Assembly: GCF_009827055.1 (NCBI RefSeq)
Contig: NZ_WUMK01000002.1
Span: 310,001 to 374,000 of the forward strand
DNA length: 64,000 nucleotides
Origin: Shinella kummerowiae
GTDB lineage: Bacteria > Pseudomonadota > Alphaproteobacteria > Rhizobiales > Rhizobiaceae
Reading direction: 5' to 3'
Of this stretch, positions 44,594 through 54,396 are shown piece by piece. Every line of letters begins with the position of its first letter. Positions within the stretch are counted from its first letter, which is position 1. A model generated the notes under the pieces. It saw only the letters and a program-made list of their open reading frames with translations. It did no database searches and was not told where the DNA came from. The position numbers and the translations under genes were made by a program.

Positions 44594-44980
44594 ATGGCAG
44601 CCGTGGAAGAGCAGAGGCCAAGCCTCGCCTGGTTCTTCTTCGGCTGGTCCGGCCGGGTCAGCCGCGTGCCTTTCGCGCTCGGCTGGGCCTTCTGGCTCAT
44701 GCTGCTGTCGGCAGCCTTGGCCCGCATCATCATCGTGCCAAAGGAGGATCCGACCTTCCTCCTCTGGTCCTTCGTCTTCGTCGGCGCCGCCATTGTCTCC
44801 ACCGTTTCCTCTGTCCTCATGACGGTCAAGCGGCTGCATGACATGAACCTGCCGGTACCGCTGATCATCTGCCTTTTCGTGCCGGCCATTTCCCTCTTCG
44901 CGCTGATCGTCTTCTTGGTCTGGCCCGGCACCAGCGGCCCGAACCAGTATGGCCTGCTGCCCAATCGTCCGAAAGACTGA
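44594..44980 (+). CDS. DUF805 membrane protein
   Basis: A 128-residue inner-membrane protein with three helices (about 28-46, 57-77 and 88-110). The DUF805 signatures are FFGWSGRVSRVPF near the N terminus, the central VKRLHDMN, and the closing WPGTSGPNQYG. Function is unknown. It starts 3 bases after dapD stops, so it is probably cotranscribed and coupled. Confidence 0.85.
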   Translation: MAAVEEQRPSLAWFFFGWSGRVSRVPFALGWAFWLMLLSAALARIIIVPKEDPTFLLWSFVFVGAAIVSTVSSVLMTVKRLHDMNLPVPLIICLFVPAISLFALIVFLVWPGTSGPNQYGLLPNRPKD

Positions 44981-45072
44981 GAGCCGCGGCCACGCGCCGC
45001 TCGTGACAGGCCCCGGACGATCGGCTAAACCTCGATTCCATACCTCCCTCTCGTCGTTGTGACCGCATACCT

Positions 45073-46266
45073 ATGACCTCTGCCGATCCGATCGAAAATC
45101 TCGCAACGCTCATCCGCTGCCCCTCCGTGACGCCTGCAGAAGGCGGCGCGCTGAGGGCACTTGCCGCCATGCTGGAGCCGCTCGGCTTCAGCGTGGAGCG
45201 CGTGACGGCCAGCGAGCCCGGCATGCCGGATATCGAGAACCTCTACGCCCGTATCGGCACCGAGGGCCCGCACCTGATGTTCGCCGGCCATACGGATGTC
45301 GTGCCGGTCGGCAATGAGGCTGCCTGGACGCATGCACCCTTCGGCGCCGAGATTGCCAATGGCGAGATGTTCGGTCGCGGCGCTGTCGACATGAAGGGCG
45401 GCATTGCCTGCTTCGTCGCCGCCGTTGCGCGCCAGATCGCGAAGAACGGCCCGTCGAAGGGCTCTCTCTCCTTTCTGATCACTGGCGACGAGGAAGGCCC
45501 GGCCGTCAACGGCACCATCAAACTCCTGCAGTGGGCGGCCGAGCGTGGCGAACGCTGGGACGCCTGCCTGGTCGGTGAGCCGACCAATCCGGATCAGCTC
45601 GGCGACATGATCAAGATCGGCCGGCGCGGTTCCGTCTCCGGGACCATCACCGTGCATGGCGTGCAGGGCCATGCGGCCTATCCGCACCTTGCCGACAATG
45701 CCGTTCGCGGCGTGATCGCGCTCACCGATGCGCTGATGCATCCGCCCTTCGATGCCGGCACGGAAAGCTTCCAGCCGTCGAACCTAGAGGTGACGACGAT
45801 CGACGTCGGCAACCCCGCCACCAATGTCGTGCCCGCCGAAGCGCGCGCCGCCTTCAATATCCGCTTCAACGATACGTGGACGGCCGAAACCGTGATGGCC
45901 GAGATCGTGCGCCGGCTCGATGCCGCCGCGCACGACGAGAAGCTGCGACCCGGCCGTGCGCCCCTTCACTACGACATCAAATGGGCCGAGAGGCCGAGCC
46001 ACGTCTTTCTGACGCGCAACAACAACCTGATCGCCTCGCTGTCGGGCGCCATCGAGGCCGTCACCGGCCGGGCGCCAAAACTGTCGACGACGGGCGGTAC
46101 GTCCGACGCGCGCTTCATCAAGGATTATTGCCCCGTGGTGGAATTCGGCCTCGTCGGCCAGACCATGCACATGGTGGACGAGCGGGTGGCGGTCGCCGAC
46201 CTCGAGACGCTGACCATGATCTACCAGACCTTCATCGAACGCTGGTTCGGCGATGCCCAAGCTTGA
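45073..46266 (+). CDS. dapE: Succinyl-diaminopimelate desuccinylase
   Basis: Zn-dependent M20 amidohydrolase that removes succinate to give LL-diaminopimelate, two steps after DapD. The 397 residues show metal ligands in FAGHTDVVP, GRGAVDMKGG (bridging Asp), TGDEEGPAVNGT (catalytic Glu and ligand), and VVEFGLVGQTMHMVDE near the end. The dimerisation lid lies about 180-290 (GRRGSVSGTITVHGVQGHAAYP). Its last 14 bases overlap the next gene. Confidence 0.94.
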   Translation: MTSADPIENLATLIRCPSVTPAEGGALRALAAMLEPLGFSVERVTASEPGMPDIENLYARIGTEGPHLMFAGHTDVVPVGNEAAWTHAPFGAEIANGEMFGRGAVDMKGGIACFVAAVARQIAKNGPSKGSLSFLITGDEEGPAVNGTIKLLQWAAERGERWDACLVGEPTNPDQLGDMIKIGRRGSVSGTITVHGVQGHAAYPHLADNAVRGVIALTDALMHPPFDAGTESFQPSNLEVTTIDVGNPATNVVPAEARAAFNIRFNDTWTAETVMAEIVRRLDAAAHDEKLRPGRAPLHYDIKWAERPSHVFLTRNNNLIASLSGAIEAVTGRAPKLSTTGGTSDARFIKDYCPVVEFGLVGQTMHMVDERVAVADLETLTMIYQTFIERWFGDAQA

Positions 46267-46849
46267 TGAGGTCCTGTACTACCTGACCGGCATCTTCCTG
46301 CTGCTTCGGCAGAAGCAGGAGGGGTTCGGCTGGCTGGACCTGACCTTGCGCGGGCTCTTTCGCTCGTTCTGGGCCTTCGTCTGGTGCCTGCCGGCCTTCG
46401 CGGTCATCTGGGCATCCTGGCGGCTCTATTATCTCGGCAGCATGCCGGCGGAAACACCCGCCGGTGTCGGCTTCTTCGTCAAACTCCTGGTGATCGACGT
46501 CGTGGGCTGGCTGCTGCCGCTGGTGGTGCTTGTCGGGCTGGCCCGTCCCCTCGGCTATGGCAAATATCTGGCAACCGTGGTGACGGCGAGCAACTGGGTG
46601 GCAGTTCCGTTCTCCTATGCGGCGGCAATCCCCTTCGCGCTGACCCTCGTTTTGCCGACAAGCGCGCCCTTTGCCGGCCTGCTGCTCTATGCCGTGTTCG
46701 GCGCGAGCGTCGTGCTGCAGTTCCGGCTCGTCTGGATGTGTGTCGGCAAACAGACGCTTCTGGCCTCTGCCATGACGGCGATCTTCGTGTTGCCGCCGAT
46801 GATCGTCGGGCAGGAATTGCAGCGCATCCTCGGCACGCTGCCGGCGTGA
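46253..46849 (+). CDS. Hypothetical four-to-five-helix membrane protein
   Basis: Unrecognised 198-residue membrane protein with about five hydrophobic helices (about 36-56, 76-100, 110-135, 139-160 and 168-187). It begins MPKLDEVLYYLTGIFLLLRQKQEGFGWLDLT, a soluble amphipathic stretch. It overlaps the dapE end by 14 bases, suggesting translational coupling, and is convergent with truA. No family function known to me. Confidence 0.78.
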   Translation: MPKLDEVLYYLTGIFLLLRQKQEGFGWLDLTLRGLFRSFWAFVWCLPAFAVIWASWRLYYLGSMPAETPAGVGFFVKLLVIDVVGWLLPLVVLVGLARPLGYGKYLATVVTASNWVAVPFSYAAAIPFALTLVLPTSAPFAGLLLYAVFGASVVLQFRLVWMCVGKQTLLASAMTAIFVLPPMIVGQELQRILGTLPA

Positions 46850-46850
46850 G

Positions 46851-47594
46851 TCAGTAATCGACCGCCATGAAATAAAGCCCGTCCGGCGGCGCCACGGGGC
46901 CGCAGGCCTTGCGGTCACGCGCTTCGAGGGCGGCGCGCACGTCCTCGACCGTCCATTTGCCTTCCCCGACCAGTTTCAGCGTGCCGGCAAAGGAGCGGAT
47001 CTGGTTGTGCAGGAAACTCTGTGCCGAAACGCGCATCTCGATGAGATCACCGCTGCGCGTCACATCCAGCCGGTCGATGGTGCGGATGGGGCTGTTCGCC
47101 TGGCAGTGGGTCGCGCGGAAGGTGGTAAAATCGTGTTTGCCGACCAGCATCTGCCCCGCCGCATGCATGGCCTCGTGGTCGAGTGCCCTGGTGACGAACC
47201 AGGCGCGGTTCGCCTCCAGCGCCAGCGGCGCAGGGCGCGAGATGATACGGTAGAGATAATGCCGCTTCAGCGCCGAGAAACGGGCGTCAAAATCCTCCGG
47301 CACCTGCGCCGCATCGAGGATCGCAATGCGCTCGTGCGCCTGGCCAAGATGGGCGTTGAGGGCATTGCGGAGCGTGTGTTCCGGCCACGCGCGCGTGAGA
47401 TCGGCGTGGGCGACCTGCCCCATGGCATGCACGCCGGAATCGGTGCGTCCCGCACCCCGGACCGACACCGTCTCGCCGGTCAGCGAGAGGATTGCCGCCT
47501 CGATGGCGCCCTGGACGGAATGACCGTTCGTCTGCCGCTGCCAGCCGACATAGGGCGTGCCATCATATTCGATACGGAGCCGGTAGCGCGGCAT
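46851..47594 (-). CDS. truA: tRNA pseudouridine synthase A
   Basis: Modifies U38-U40 in the tRNA anticodon stem. The 247 residues begin [17 protein letters not shown]. The catalytic Asp52 is in [11 protein letters not shown], and other family blocks are [14 protein letters not shown] and LRNQIR-type [20 protein letters not shown]. It is the downstream gene of fmt; their ends share one base, so they are coupled. Confidence 0.95.
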   Translation of the reverse strand: MPRYRLRIEYDGTPYVGWQRQTNGHSVQGAIEAAILSLTGETVSVRGAGRTDSGVHAMGQVAHADLTRAWPEHTLRNALNAHLGQAHERIAILDAAQVPEDFDARFSALKRHYLYRIISRPAPLALEANRAWFVTRALDHEAMHAAGQMLVGKHDFTTFRATHCQANSPIRTIDRLDVTRSGDLIEMRVSAQSFLHNQIRSFAGTLKLVGEGKWTVEDVRAALEARDRKACGPVAPPDGLYFMAVDY

Positions 47595-48538
47595 CAGGCG
47601 AGGACCTGACCCGCGGGAACCGGCGTGCCGCGCAGGAAATCCGCTGCATCGAGCGGCTTGCCGCCGGCCTTCTGCAGGCGAACGAGCCGGACGGCACCGC
47701 CAGTGCCGCAGGCGATCGTCAGCCGGTCGTCGAGCACGGTACCGGCGGGTTTGACCGAAACCTCATCCACCCGTTCGCTTGCCAAACCCTTCACCCGCTC
47801 GGGCTTGCCGACGACCGGCAGCTCGAACCAGGCGCCGGGGAACGGCGAGAGGCCACGGATATGGTTGTGCACGTCCGTCGCCGGGCGGGAAAAATCGATG
47901 CGCGTCTCGGCCTTGTCGATCTTGGCGGCATAGAGCACGCCCTCCTGCGCCTGCTCCGTCAGCGGCAGGTCGCCGGCTTCGAGCTTCGCCATGGCGTCCA
48001 CCATCAGTGCACCACCGGCCTGCATCAGCGCGTCGTGCAGTTCGCCGGCGGTCATGGTCTCACCAATCGCCACGCGCGCGGTCAGCGCGACGGGGCCGGT
48101 GTCGAGGCCCTTGTCCATCTTCATGACCATCATGCCGGTTTGCGTGTCGCCCGCCATGATCGCCCGCTGGATGGGGGCGGCACCACGCCAGCGCGGCAAA
48201 AGCGAGGCATGCCCGTTGTAGCAGCCGAGCCGCGTGCCGGAGAGAATGGCTTCCGGCAGCAGCAGGCCGTAGGCGACGACGACGGCAACATCCGCCTTCA
48301 GCGCAAGGAAAGCGTCTCGATCGGCCTCATCGCGAAAATTGACCGGTGTGAAGACGGCAATGCCGAGCGCTTCGGCTTTCTGGTGCACGGGCGATTTCAC
48401 CAGTTCGAGGCCGCGGCGGCCGGCCGGACGCGGCGGCTGCGAATAGACGGCGACGATCTCGTGACCGGTCTTGGCAAGCGCCGTCAGCGTCGGAACGGAG
48501 AAATCCGGCGTGCCCATGAAGATGATGCGAAGGGCCAT
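47594..48538 (-). CDS. fmt: Methionyl-tRNA formyltransferase
   Basis: Adds a formyl group to initiator Met-tRNA. Of 314 residues, the N-terminal Rossmann domain holds [15 protein letters not shown] and the catalytic block [28 protein letters not shown] (His in NGHASLLP, later Asp). The C-terminal OB-like domain ends [14 protein letters not shown]. It lies between def and truA, all on the same strand: the def-fmt pair is a common initiator-Met maturation unit. Confidence 0.96.
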   Translation of the reverse strand: MALRIIFMGTPDFSVPTLTALAKTGHEIVAVYSQPPRPAGRRGLELVKSPVHQKAEALGIAVFTPVNFRDEADRDAFLALKADVAVVVAYGLLLPEAILSGTRLGCYNGHASLLPRWRGAAPIQRAIMAGDTQTGMMVMKMDKGLDTGPVALTARVAIGETMTAGELHDALMQAGGALMVDAMAKLEAGDLPLTEQAQEGVLYAAKIDKAETRIDFSRPATDVHNHIRGLSPFPGAWFELPVVGKPERVKGLASERVDEVSVKPAGTVLDDRLTIACGTGGAVRLVRLQKAGGKPLDAADFLRGTPVPAGQVLA

Positions 48539-48578
48539 CGGTCAGCCTCCGTGAGAGGATAGAGCGGAGCGTCTCCGC

Positions 48579-49103
48579 TCAGAGCGCCTTGCTGCCGCGC
48601 ATCTTGGCCGCCTTGGTGAACTTGCGGATCACCATTTCGCGCTTCAGCTTGGAAATATGGTCGATGAACAGCACGCCGTTCAGGTGGTCGATTTCATGCT
48701 GGAGGCAGGTAGCGAGCAGGCCGTCGGCCTCCACGATCTGCTCCTTGCCATCGCGGTCGAGGTGCTTCACGGTGATGGCGGCAGGGCGTTCGACCTCGGC
48801 ATAATAATCCGGGATCGACAGGCAGCCTTCTTCATAGACCGAGCGTGCATCCGACGACGCAACGACCTCAGGATTGATGAAGACGAGCGGCTTCTTGTCT
48901 TCGCCGTCCTTCGAGACGTCCAGCACAAGCATGCGGCGGGCGACACCGATCTGGATGGCAGCCAGCCCGATACCCGGCGCATCGTACATGGTTTCCAGCA
49001 TGTCGTCGGCGAGCTTCTTCACCTCGCTGTCGATGGTCTCGATGGGCTTCGAGACCTCGCGGAGGATCGGATCGGGAAGAATAATCAGCGGCTTGATGGT
49101 CAT
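48579..49103 (-). CDS. def: Peptide deformylase
   Basis: Fe/Zn enzyme that removes the formyl group from new proteins. The 174 residues contain the three motifs: [10 protein letters not shown] (45-54), EEGCLSIP with metal ligand Cys94, and QHEIDHLNG with ligands His136/His140 and catalytic Glu137. It precedes fmt with a 40-base gap. It is divergent from rmuC. Confidence 0.96.
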   Translation of the reverse strand: MTIKPLIILPDPILREVSKPIETIDSEVKKLADDMLETMYDAPGIGLAAIQIGVARRMLVLDVSKDGEDKKPLVFINPEVVASSDARSVYEEGCLSIPDYYAEVERPAAITVKHLDRDGKEQIVEADGLLATCLQHEIDHLNGVLFIDHISKLKREMVIRKFTKAAKMRGSKAL

Positions 49104-49226
49104 GCGCCTCCTTAGCGCGGTTTTTTTGCGCTTTCAATCGGCTTTGGGCTGCCGCATTTCGGACCTGCCGATAATTTGTTCACGTTATGATCTGGTTTCC
49201 GCGGCAAACCATGGTATGGTCGCGGT

Positions 49227-50420
49227 ATGATCGACCCGACCTTCGACGCCCTGCTCGCCTCTCTTCTTGCCCGACTGGGCGGCCCCGGCCCCGCGCTGGT
49301 GCTGCTCGCCACGGTTTTCCTGGCCGTGTTCAGCCTCATCTCGGCCCGCCGCAGCCAGGCCCGCCAGCAGGAAGCAGGCAGGGTGGCGGAGCTGCACTTC
49401 GCCGAACTCCTGAAGGCGCAAACCGAGATGCAGGGCCGCGTCGCCGCCATGGCAGAAGTGTTCGGCAGCAAACAATCCGAAACGAACCAGGCGCTCAATA
49501 CGCGTCTCGACGGGCTGACGCAGCGGCTCGGCCAGTCGATCTCCGAGCAGACACGCTCGACGCATGAGAACCTGCGGCGCCTGCAGGAGAGGCTCGCCGT
49601 CATCGATACGGCACAGACCAACATCCAGTCGCTGGCGAAGGATGTCGTCGGCCTCCAGGCGATCCTGTCCAACAAGCAGACGCGCGGCGCCTTCGGGCAA
49701 TCGCGCATGGAGACGATCATCGCCGACGCGCTGCCGCACGGCGCCTACCAGTTCCAGGCCCAGCTTTCCAACGGCGTGCGCCCCGACTGCACCATCCGCA
49801 TGCCCAACGGCCAGCCGCCGCTGGTGGTCGACGCCAAGTTCCCGCTGGAGGCGTGGAACGCCATGTCGGACGGGCGACCGCCGGAGGCCGCCAAGGTTGC
49901 CGCCCAGCAATTCCGCCGCGACATGGAAATCCATATCCGCGATGTCGCCGAGAAATACCTGATTGCCGGCGAGACGCAGGACACCGCCTTCCTCTTCGTG
50001 CCGTCGGAATCGATCTTCGCCAGCATCCACGAACATTTCGAGGCGGTGGTGCAGCGCGCGCACCGCGCACGGATCGTCATCGTATCACCCTCGCTGCTGA
50101 TGCTCTCCGTGCAGGTGCTCCAGGCGCTGCTCAAGGATCAGCGCATGCGCGAGCAGGCGCATGTCATCCAGGGCGAAGTCGCGCGCCTGATGGACGATTT
50201 GACGCGGCTCGACGACCGGGTGCGCAAGCTGCACGGCCACTTCACCGCCGCGCAGAAGGATGTCGACCAGATTCTGACCTCGACCGAGAAGCTTGCGCGG
50301 CGCGGAGCGCGTATCGGCGACATGGAATTCGAGATGGTTACGGCGCCCTCCGAGCCGGCGGAGAAGGCTGTCGAGAGCCGAAGCGGGCCGTTACGTCTGA
50401 GAGTAGTTGACGAAGACTGA
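49227..50420 (+). CDS. rmuC: DNA recombination protein RmuC
   Basis: RmuC-family protein linked to limiting DNA inversions between short repeats. The 397 residues begin with a membrane helix (about 20-38). A long coiled coil (about 45-150) follows, then a restriction-endonuclease-like nuclease domain with QFQAQLSNGVRPDCTIRMP and PLVVDAKFPLEAW (D...D-x-K). Biochemical activity is not firmly known. It stands alone with ribokinase downstream (43 bases). Confidence 0.9.
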   Translation: MIDPTFDALLASLLARLGGPGPALVLLATVFLAVFSLISARRSQARQQEAGRVAELHFAELLKAQTEMQGRVAAMAEVFGSKQSETNQALNTRLDGLTQRLGQSISEQTRSTHENLRRLQERLAVIDTAQTNIQSLAKDVVGLQAILSNKQTRGAFGQSRMETIIADALPHGAYQFQAQLSNGVRPDCTIRMPNGQPPLVVDAKFPLEAWNAMSDGRPPEAAKVAAQQFRRDMEIHIRDVAEKYLIAGETQDTAFLFVPSESIFASIHEHFEAVVQRAHRARIVIVSPSLLMLSVQVLQALLKDQRMREQAHVIQGEVARLMDDLTRLDDRVRKLHGHFTAAQKDVDQILTSTEKLARRGARIGDMEFEMVTAPSEPAEKAVESRSGPLRLRVVDED

Positions 50421-50463
50421 TCGCCTCGGGCAGTGTCCGGCGGAAACGACAAGAGGCACTCTC

Positions 50464-51363
50464 ATGATCACCGTCTTCGGCTCCATCAACATGGACCTCA
50501 TCGCCACGCCAGACCGCCTGCCGAAGCCGGGTGAAACCGTGATCGGCAGCAGCTTCACCACCGCCGCCGGCGGCAAGGGCGCCAACCAGGCGCTCGCGGC
50601 GCGACGCGCCGGCTCCATCGTGCGCATGGCCGGCGCCGTGGGTGACGACCGCCTGGGAAGCCAGGCCCTGGCGCTGCTCGCCGACGCCGCCGTCGACCTC
50701 AACTCCGTGCGCTCCGCAGCCGAAGCGACCGGAACCGCGCATATCCTCGTTGCCGATGACGGCGAAAACGTCATCGTGGTCGTGCCCGGCGCCAACGGTA
50801 CGGTTACGGATGAGGACGCCAAGCGCGTCGTTGGCGCCATGTCGCGCGGCGACTACCTGATGCTGCAGTTCGAAATCCCCAACGCCGCGATCGAGGCAGC
50901 CCTTGCCAGCGCGAAGCAGAAGGGCGTCACCTCCATCATCAACATCGCCCCCTTCGGTGCCGATGCGAAGCGCCTCGGCGGGATGGCGGATATCCTCGTT
51001 GCCAACGAGACGGAATTCGACCTTTTCGTCGGCAAGGGGGAACTCTCCGACGAGGCCCGAGAGGCGACCATGCGTGCGCTGCATGCTGAAAACGGCCAGA
51101 CGATCATCGTGACGCTCGGTGCCGACGGTGTCGTCGCCATTCGCAAGAACGAGATTTTCCGTGCTGCCGGCCTTGCCATCGAACCGATCGATACGGTCGG
51201 TGCCGGTGACACGTTCTGCGGCTATCTTGCCGCCTCGCTCGACGCCGGGCTCGGTTTCAAGGAGGCGCTGCGCCGTGCGGCAGTCGCCGGTTCGCTCGCC
51301 TGCCTCAAGCCGGGCGCCCAGCCGTCCATTCCTTTCGCTGCCGCCGTCGACGCCAAAGTCTAA
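50464..51363 (+). CDS. rbsK: Ribokinase
   Basis: PfkB-family kinase converting ribose to ribose 5-phosphate. It has 299 residues with the ribose-binding GSINMDLI and GGKGANQALAARRAG (36-50), NIAPFGADAK and the catalytic/anion-hole DTVGAGDTFCGYLAASL. The ATG at 50464 starts the conserved part; the frame continues 19 codons upstream without support. No ribose transporter is adjacent; a nucleoside hydrolase lies 3 kb downstream. Confidence 0.9.
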   Translation: MITVFGSINMDLIATPDRLPKPGETVIGSSFTTAAGGKGANQALAARRAGSIVRMAGAVGDDRLGSQALALLADAAVDLNSVRSAAEATGTAHILVADDGENVIVVVPGANGTVTDEDAKRVVGAMSRGDYLMLQFEIPNAAIEAALASAKQKGVTSIINIAPFGADAKRLGGMADILVANETEFDLFVGKGELSDEAREATMRALHAENGQTIIVTLGADGVVAIRKNEIFRAAGLAIEPIDTVGAGDTFCGYLAASLDAGLGFKEALRRAAVAGSLACLKPGAQPSIPFAAAVDAKV

Positions 51364-51645
51364 ACGCGACACGGCAGTGACCGTCCGTCATTTCGCAAAT
51401 GGCATATCAGGCGTCGCTCTGCTTGCGATGCCCGATAATTCAGTCTGTTGAGCGCATATGTGGCGGCGAAATTTGGCTCTTTATTAATATTTTATCGGTT
51501 ACTGAAGTCTTAGACACCGGCCTGCTGAAGCGCCGCTCGTCTCTGGCGCTGGTCGCGCGCCCCGCCCTCCATGATGGAGACCCCCGCAAATGAATCTGCC
51601 CTATCGCGGCCGGTCGCCGCGGACGTCTTTCATCGTGAGGATTTC

Positions 51646-53976
51646 ATGTTCAAGTTCCAGGCCAAGTCGCTCGCGACGAAGCTTATAGCGGTCACCGGCG
51701 GCACGATCGCCCTGGTGATGCTCGCCTCCAACACCGTTCTGATCTCCGAGACCCAGACCCGCGTCTCAGACCTCGTCTATACCGCAGCGGATACCGAGGC
51801 GAAGGCGATTGCGGCCGATATCGCTGCCGACATCGGCGCGCTTGCAGGTGCCGCCCGCGCCATGGGCGGGGTGATCGAACAGGGGCATGCCAACGGCCTG
51901 CTGGACCGCAAGGCGGTGGTCAACATCATCAAGGCGAACACCGAAAAGAACAGTTTCGCCCTTGGCAGCTGGTTTGCCGAAGAGCCGAACGCCTTCGACG
52001 GCAAGTCGCGCGAGACGGCGGAGCAACTGGAGAGCGGCACGTTCAAGGACGGCTCGTTCAACCCCTACTGGACGAAGCGCAAGGACGGTTCGATCACGCT
52101 GTCGACCTTCGAATCCGATTACAAGGCGGAATGGTACGCACTGGCCGCCAAGAGCGGCAAGGGCGCCATGAGCTCGCCCTATGCAGAAACCTCGACCGGC
52201 GAAGGCCTGACCATGGCCTCCATCGCCTACCCCGTCAATTCCGGCGGTAAGCTCATCGGCGTCACGGGCGTCGACGTCTCGCTGAAGACGCTCTACGACC
52301 AGCTCAGCCAGTTGAAGCCGTTCGGCGAAGGCCGCGTCATGCTGGTCTCGCAGACCGGCAAATGGATCGTCGCACCGACCGCCGATCTCCTCATGACAGA
52401 CTATGACGGCCAGGGTCACGAGATCGTCAAAGATGCGCTCACCACCGGCAAGATCGGCCATATCCGAGACCTTTCGTTCGACGAACTCGCCTCCTTCGAC
52501 CGCGTCGTCTATCCGTTCGCCCTGCCGGACATCAACACGACCTGGGCGGTTCTCGTCGATGTGCCGCACACCGCGATCAACGCTCCGGTCAACGAACAGA
52601 CCACTGTGATGGTTATCGGCGGCCTGATCGTGCTCGGCGCTGTGCTCGCCGGTCTCTACCTCGCCGTTCGTTTCTTCGTGCAGAAGCCGCTTGCCGGCCT
52701 CGTCAGCGACGTGGCAACGCTCAGCAACGGCGTCTATACCCAGCCGATCGCCGGCCAGCAGCGTTCGGATGAAACCGGCTCGGTCGCCAAGGCGCTGGAG
52801 GGTTTCCGTCACCAGCTCGCCGACACCAAGCGCCTCGAAGCCGAGGCCGACAGCCAGCGCCAGATGACCGAAGCCGAGCGCGGCCGTTCGGAAGCCGAAC
52901 GCGCGGAATCGACCGCGCTCCAGCGCGATATCGTCGCCCGCCTTGGCGATGGCCTGGCGCAGCTTTCCTCCGGCAACCTGACCTTCCGTCTCTCCGGCGA
53001 CTTCCCCGGCGAATACGGCAAGCTCAAGACCGACTTCAACTCGGCAATCGCCAGCCTCGAAGAGACGATCCAGACGGTCAACGCCTCGGTCGGCAATATC
53101 GGCGGCGGCACCGGCGAAATCTCCAAGGGCGCGGCAGACCTGTCGCACCGCACCGAGCAGCAGGCCGCCAGCCTGGAAGAGACCGCAGCAGCGCTCGACC
53201 AGCTCACCTCGCAGGTCAATTCCAGCGCGGAAAATGCCCGCGTCGCCGCCAAGTCGGTGGAAACGGCGAGCCAGGATGCCAGCAAGTCCGGCGAGGTCGT
53301 TCAGAAGGCCATTGCCGCAATGCACGGCATCGAGCATTCCTCGCGCGAAATCTCCAACATCATCGGCGTGATCGACGACATCGCCTTCCAGACCAACCTG
53401 CTGGCGCTCAATGCCGGCGTTGAAGCGGCGCGTGCCGGTGAAGCCGGCAAGGGTTTTGCCGTCGTCGCCCAGGAAGTGCGCGAACTCGCCCAGCGCTCCG
53501 CCAATGCGGCCAAGGAGATCAAGACGCTGATCAACACCTCCGAGGTGCAGGTCCGCGAGGGTGTGGATCTTGTCGGTAAGGCCGGTGGTGCATTGGAAAA
53601 TATCGCCGACCAGGTCATCCAGATCAACGGCCTCATCCGCCAGATCTCCGGCTCGGCTTCCGAACAGGCCGTCGGCCTCAAGGAGATCAACTCGGCCGTC
53701 AACCAGATGGACCAGGTGACCCAGCAGAACGCCGCGATGGTGGAGGAAACCACCGCCGCCTCGATGGCCCTGAACGACGAGGCCCAGACGCTGAAGTCGC
53801 TCGTCGCCCGCTTCCGCGCCGGCGCCGCCAGCATGGCCGCCCAGCCGGTGCAGCAGGTGGCCCGCACGCAGACTGCCCAGCGCCCAAGCTACCAGGCACC
53901 GCGCACGACCGCACGCTCCATACCGCAGGTCGCCGGCAACACGGCACTCGCCCGCGACGAATGGGAAGAATTCTGA
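51646..53976 (+). CDS. Methyl-accepting chemotaxis protein with Cache sensor
   Basis: Transmembrane chemoreceptor of 776 residues. Helix 1 is about 14-34. A periplasmic double-Cache domain of about 270 residues follows, with YWTKRKDGSITLSTFESD and TGVDVSLKTLYDQL typical of dCache. Helix 2 is about 322-344. HAMP and signalling domains have the tip DDIAFQTNLLALNAGVEAARAGEAGKGFAVVAQEVRELAQR. The C terminus is DEWEEF, a CheR/CheB-tether-type end. The ATG at 51646 follows GTGAGGATTTC. Ligand is unknown. Confidence 0.92.
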   Translation: MFKFQAKSLATKLIAVTGGTIALVMLASNTVLISETQTRVSDLVYTAADTEAKAIAADIAADIGALAGAARAMGGVIEQGHANGLLDRKAVVNIIKANTEKNSFALGSWFAEEPNAFDGKSRETAEQLESGTFKDGSFNPYWTKRKDGSITLSTFESDYKAEWYALAAKSGKGAMSSPYAETSTGEGLTMASIAYPVNSGGKLIGVTGVDVSLKTLYDQLSQLKPFGEGRVMLVSQTGKWIVAPTADLLMTDYDGQGHEIVKDALTTGKIGHIRDLSFDELASFDRVVYPFALPDINTTWAVLVDVPHTAINAPVNEQTTVMVIGGLIVLGAVLAGLYLAVRFFVQKPLAGLVSDVATLSNGVYTQPIAGQQRSDETGSVAKALEGFRHQLADTKRLEAEADSQRQMTEAERGRSEAERAESTALQRDIVARLGDGLAQLSSGNLTFRLSGDFPGEYGKLKTDFNSAIASLEETIQTVNASVGNIGGGTGEISKGAADLSHRTEQQAASLEETAAALDQLTSQVNSSAENARVAAKSVETASQDASKSGEVVQKAIAAMHGIEHSSREISNIIGVIDDIAFQTNLLALNAGVEAARAGEAGKGFAVVAQEVRELAQRSANAAKEIKTLINTSEVQVREGVDLVGKAGGALENIADQVIQINGLIRQISGSASEQAVGLKEINSAVNQMDQVTQQNAAMVEETTAASMALNDEAQTLKSLVARFRAGAASMAAQPVQQVARTQTAQRPSYQAPRTTARSIPQVAGNTALARDEWEEF

Positions 53977-53994
53977 GCCAGGATAGAGACCAAC

Positions 53995-54028
53995 AAAAAG
54001 GCCGGCGGAAACGCCGGCCTTTTTGTTT
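53995..54028. terminator. Bidirectional intrinsic terminator
   Basis: AAAAAGGCCGGCG (53995-54007) and CGCCGGCCTTTTT (54012-54024) form a perfect 13-base-pair stem with loop GAAA, with T runs on both strands. It separates the convergent chemoreceptor gene and the small gene at 54037. Confidence 0.92.
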
Positions 54029-54036
54029 GCGGGTAA

Positions 54037-54396
54037 TTACTTCGGTTCGGTCGGCTGCGCCTGAAGCCTGCCACGCGAGCGGGAGCGGCTGGCATTGGCC
54101 AGGCGCTGTGTTGCCTCCTTCAGCTCCAGCTCGGAAAACAGGCCCCGATATTCGGGCCGAAGCATCATCGCCTCCATCGAAAGCTCCGCCTTGCCGGCAT
54201 CGAGCAGGCGCTCCAGACCCGTCGTGCCGGGCTTGAAGACGAGCTCCTTTGCCGCTGCCACGCCGCCGTTCAACAGCACGAAACGGCGCAACAGGACCGG
54301 GCGGAAGCCAAGCTCGGCGAAGCGATCGTAGAGGCTCATCATCTCCTTGTGGAAGCGACCCTCCGCGCCCGGGGCGGCGTTGCGCGGCCCGCGCAT
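54037..54396 (-). CDS. Hypothetical protein coupled to nucleoside hydrolase
   Basis: Unrecognised 119-residue, helix-rich and charged protein beginning MRGPRNAAPGAEGRFHKEMM. It contains the segment MSLYDRFAELGFRPVLLRRFVLLNGGVAA and a basic tail (ASRSRSRGRLQ). Its ATG overlaps the nucleoside hydrolase TGA by one base (TGATG), so translation is probably coupled and the function related. No catalytic motif is visible. Confidence 0.65.
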   Translation of the reverse strand: MRGPRNAAPGAEGRFHKEMMSLYDRFAELGFRPVLLRRFVLLNGGVAAAKELVFKPGTTGLERLLDAGKAELSMEAMMLRPEYRGLFSELELKEATQRLANASRSRSRGRLQAQPTEPK

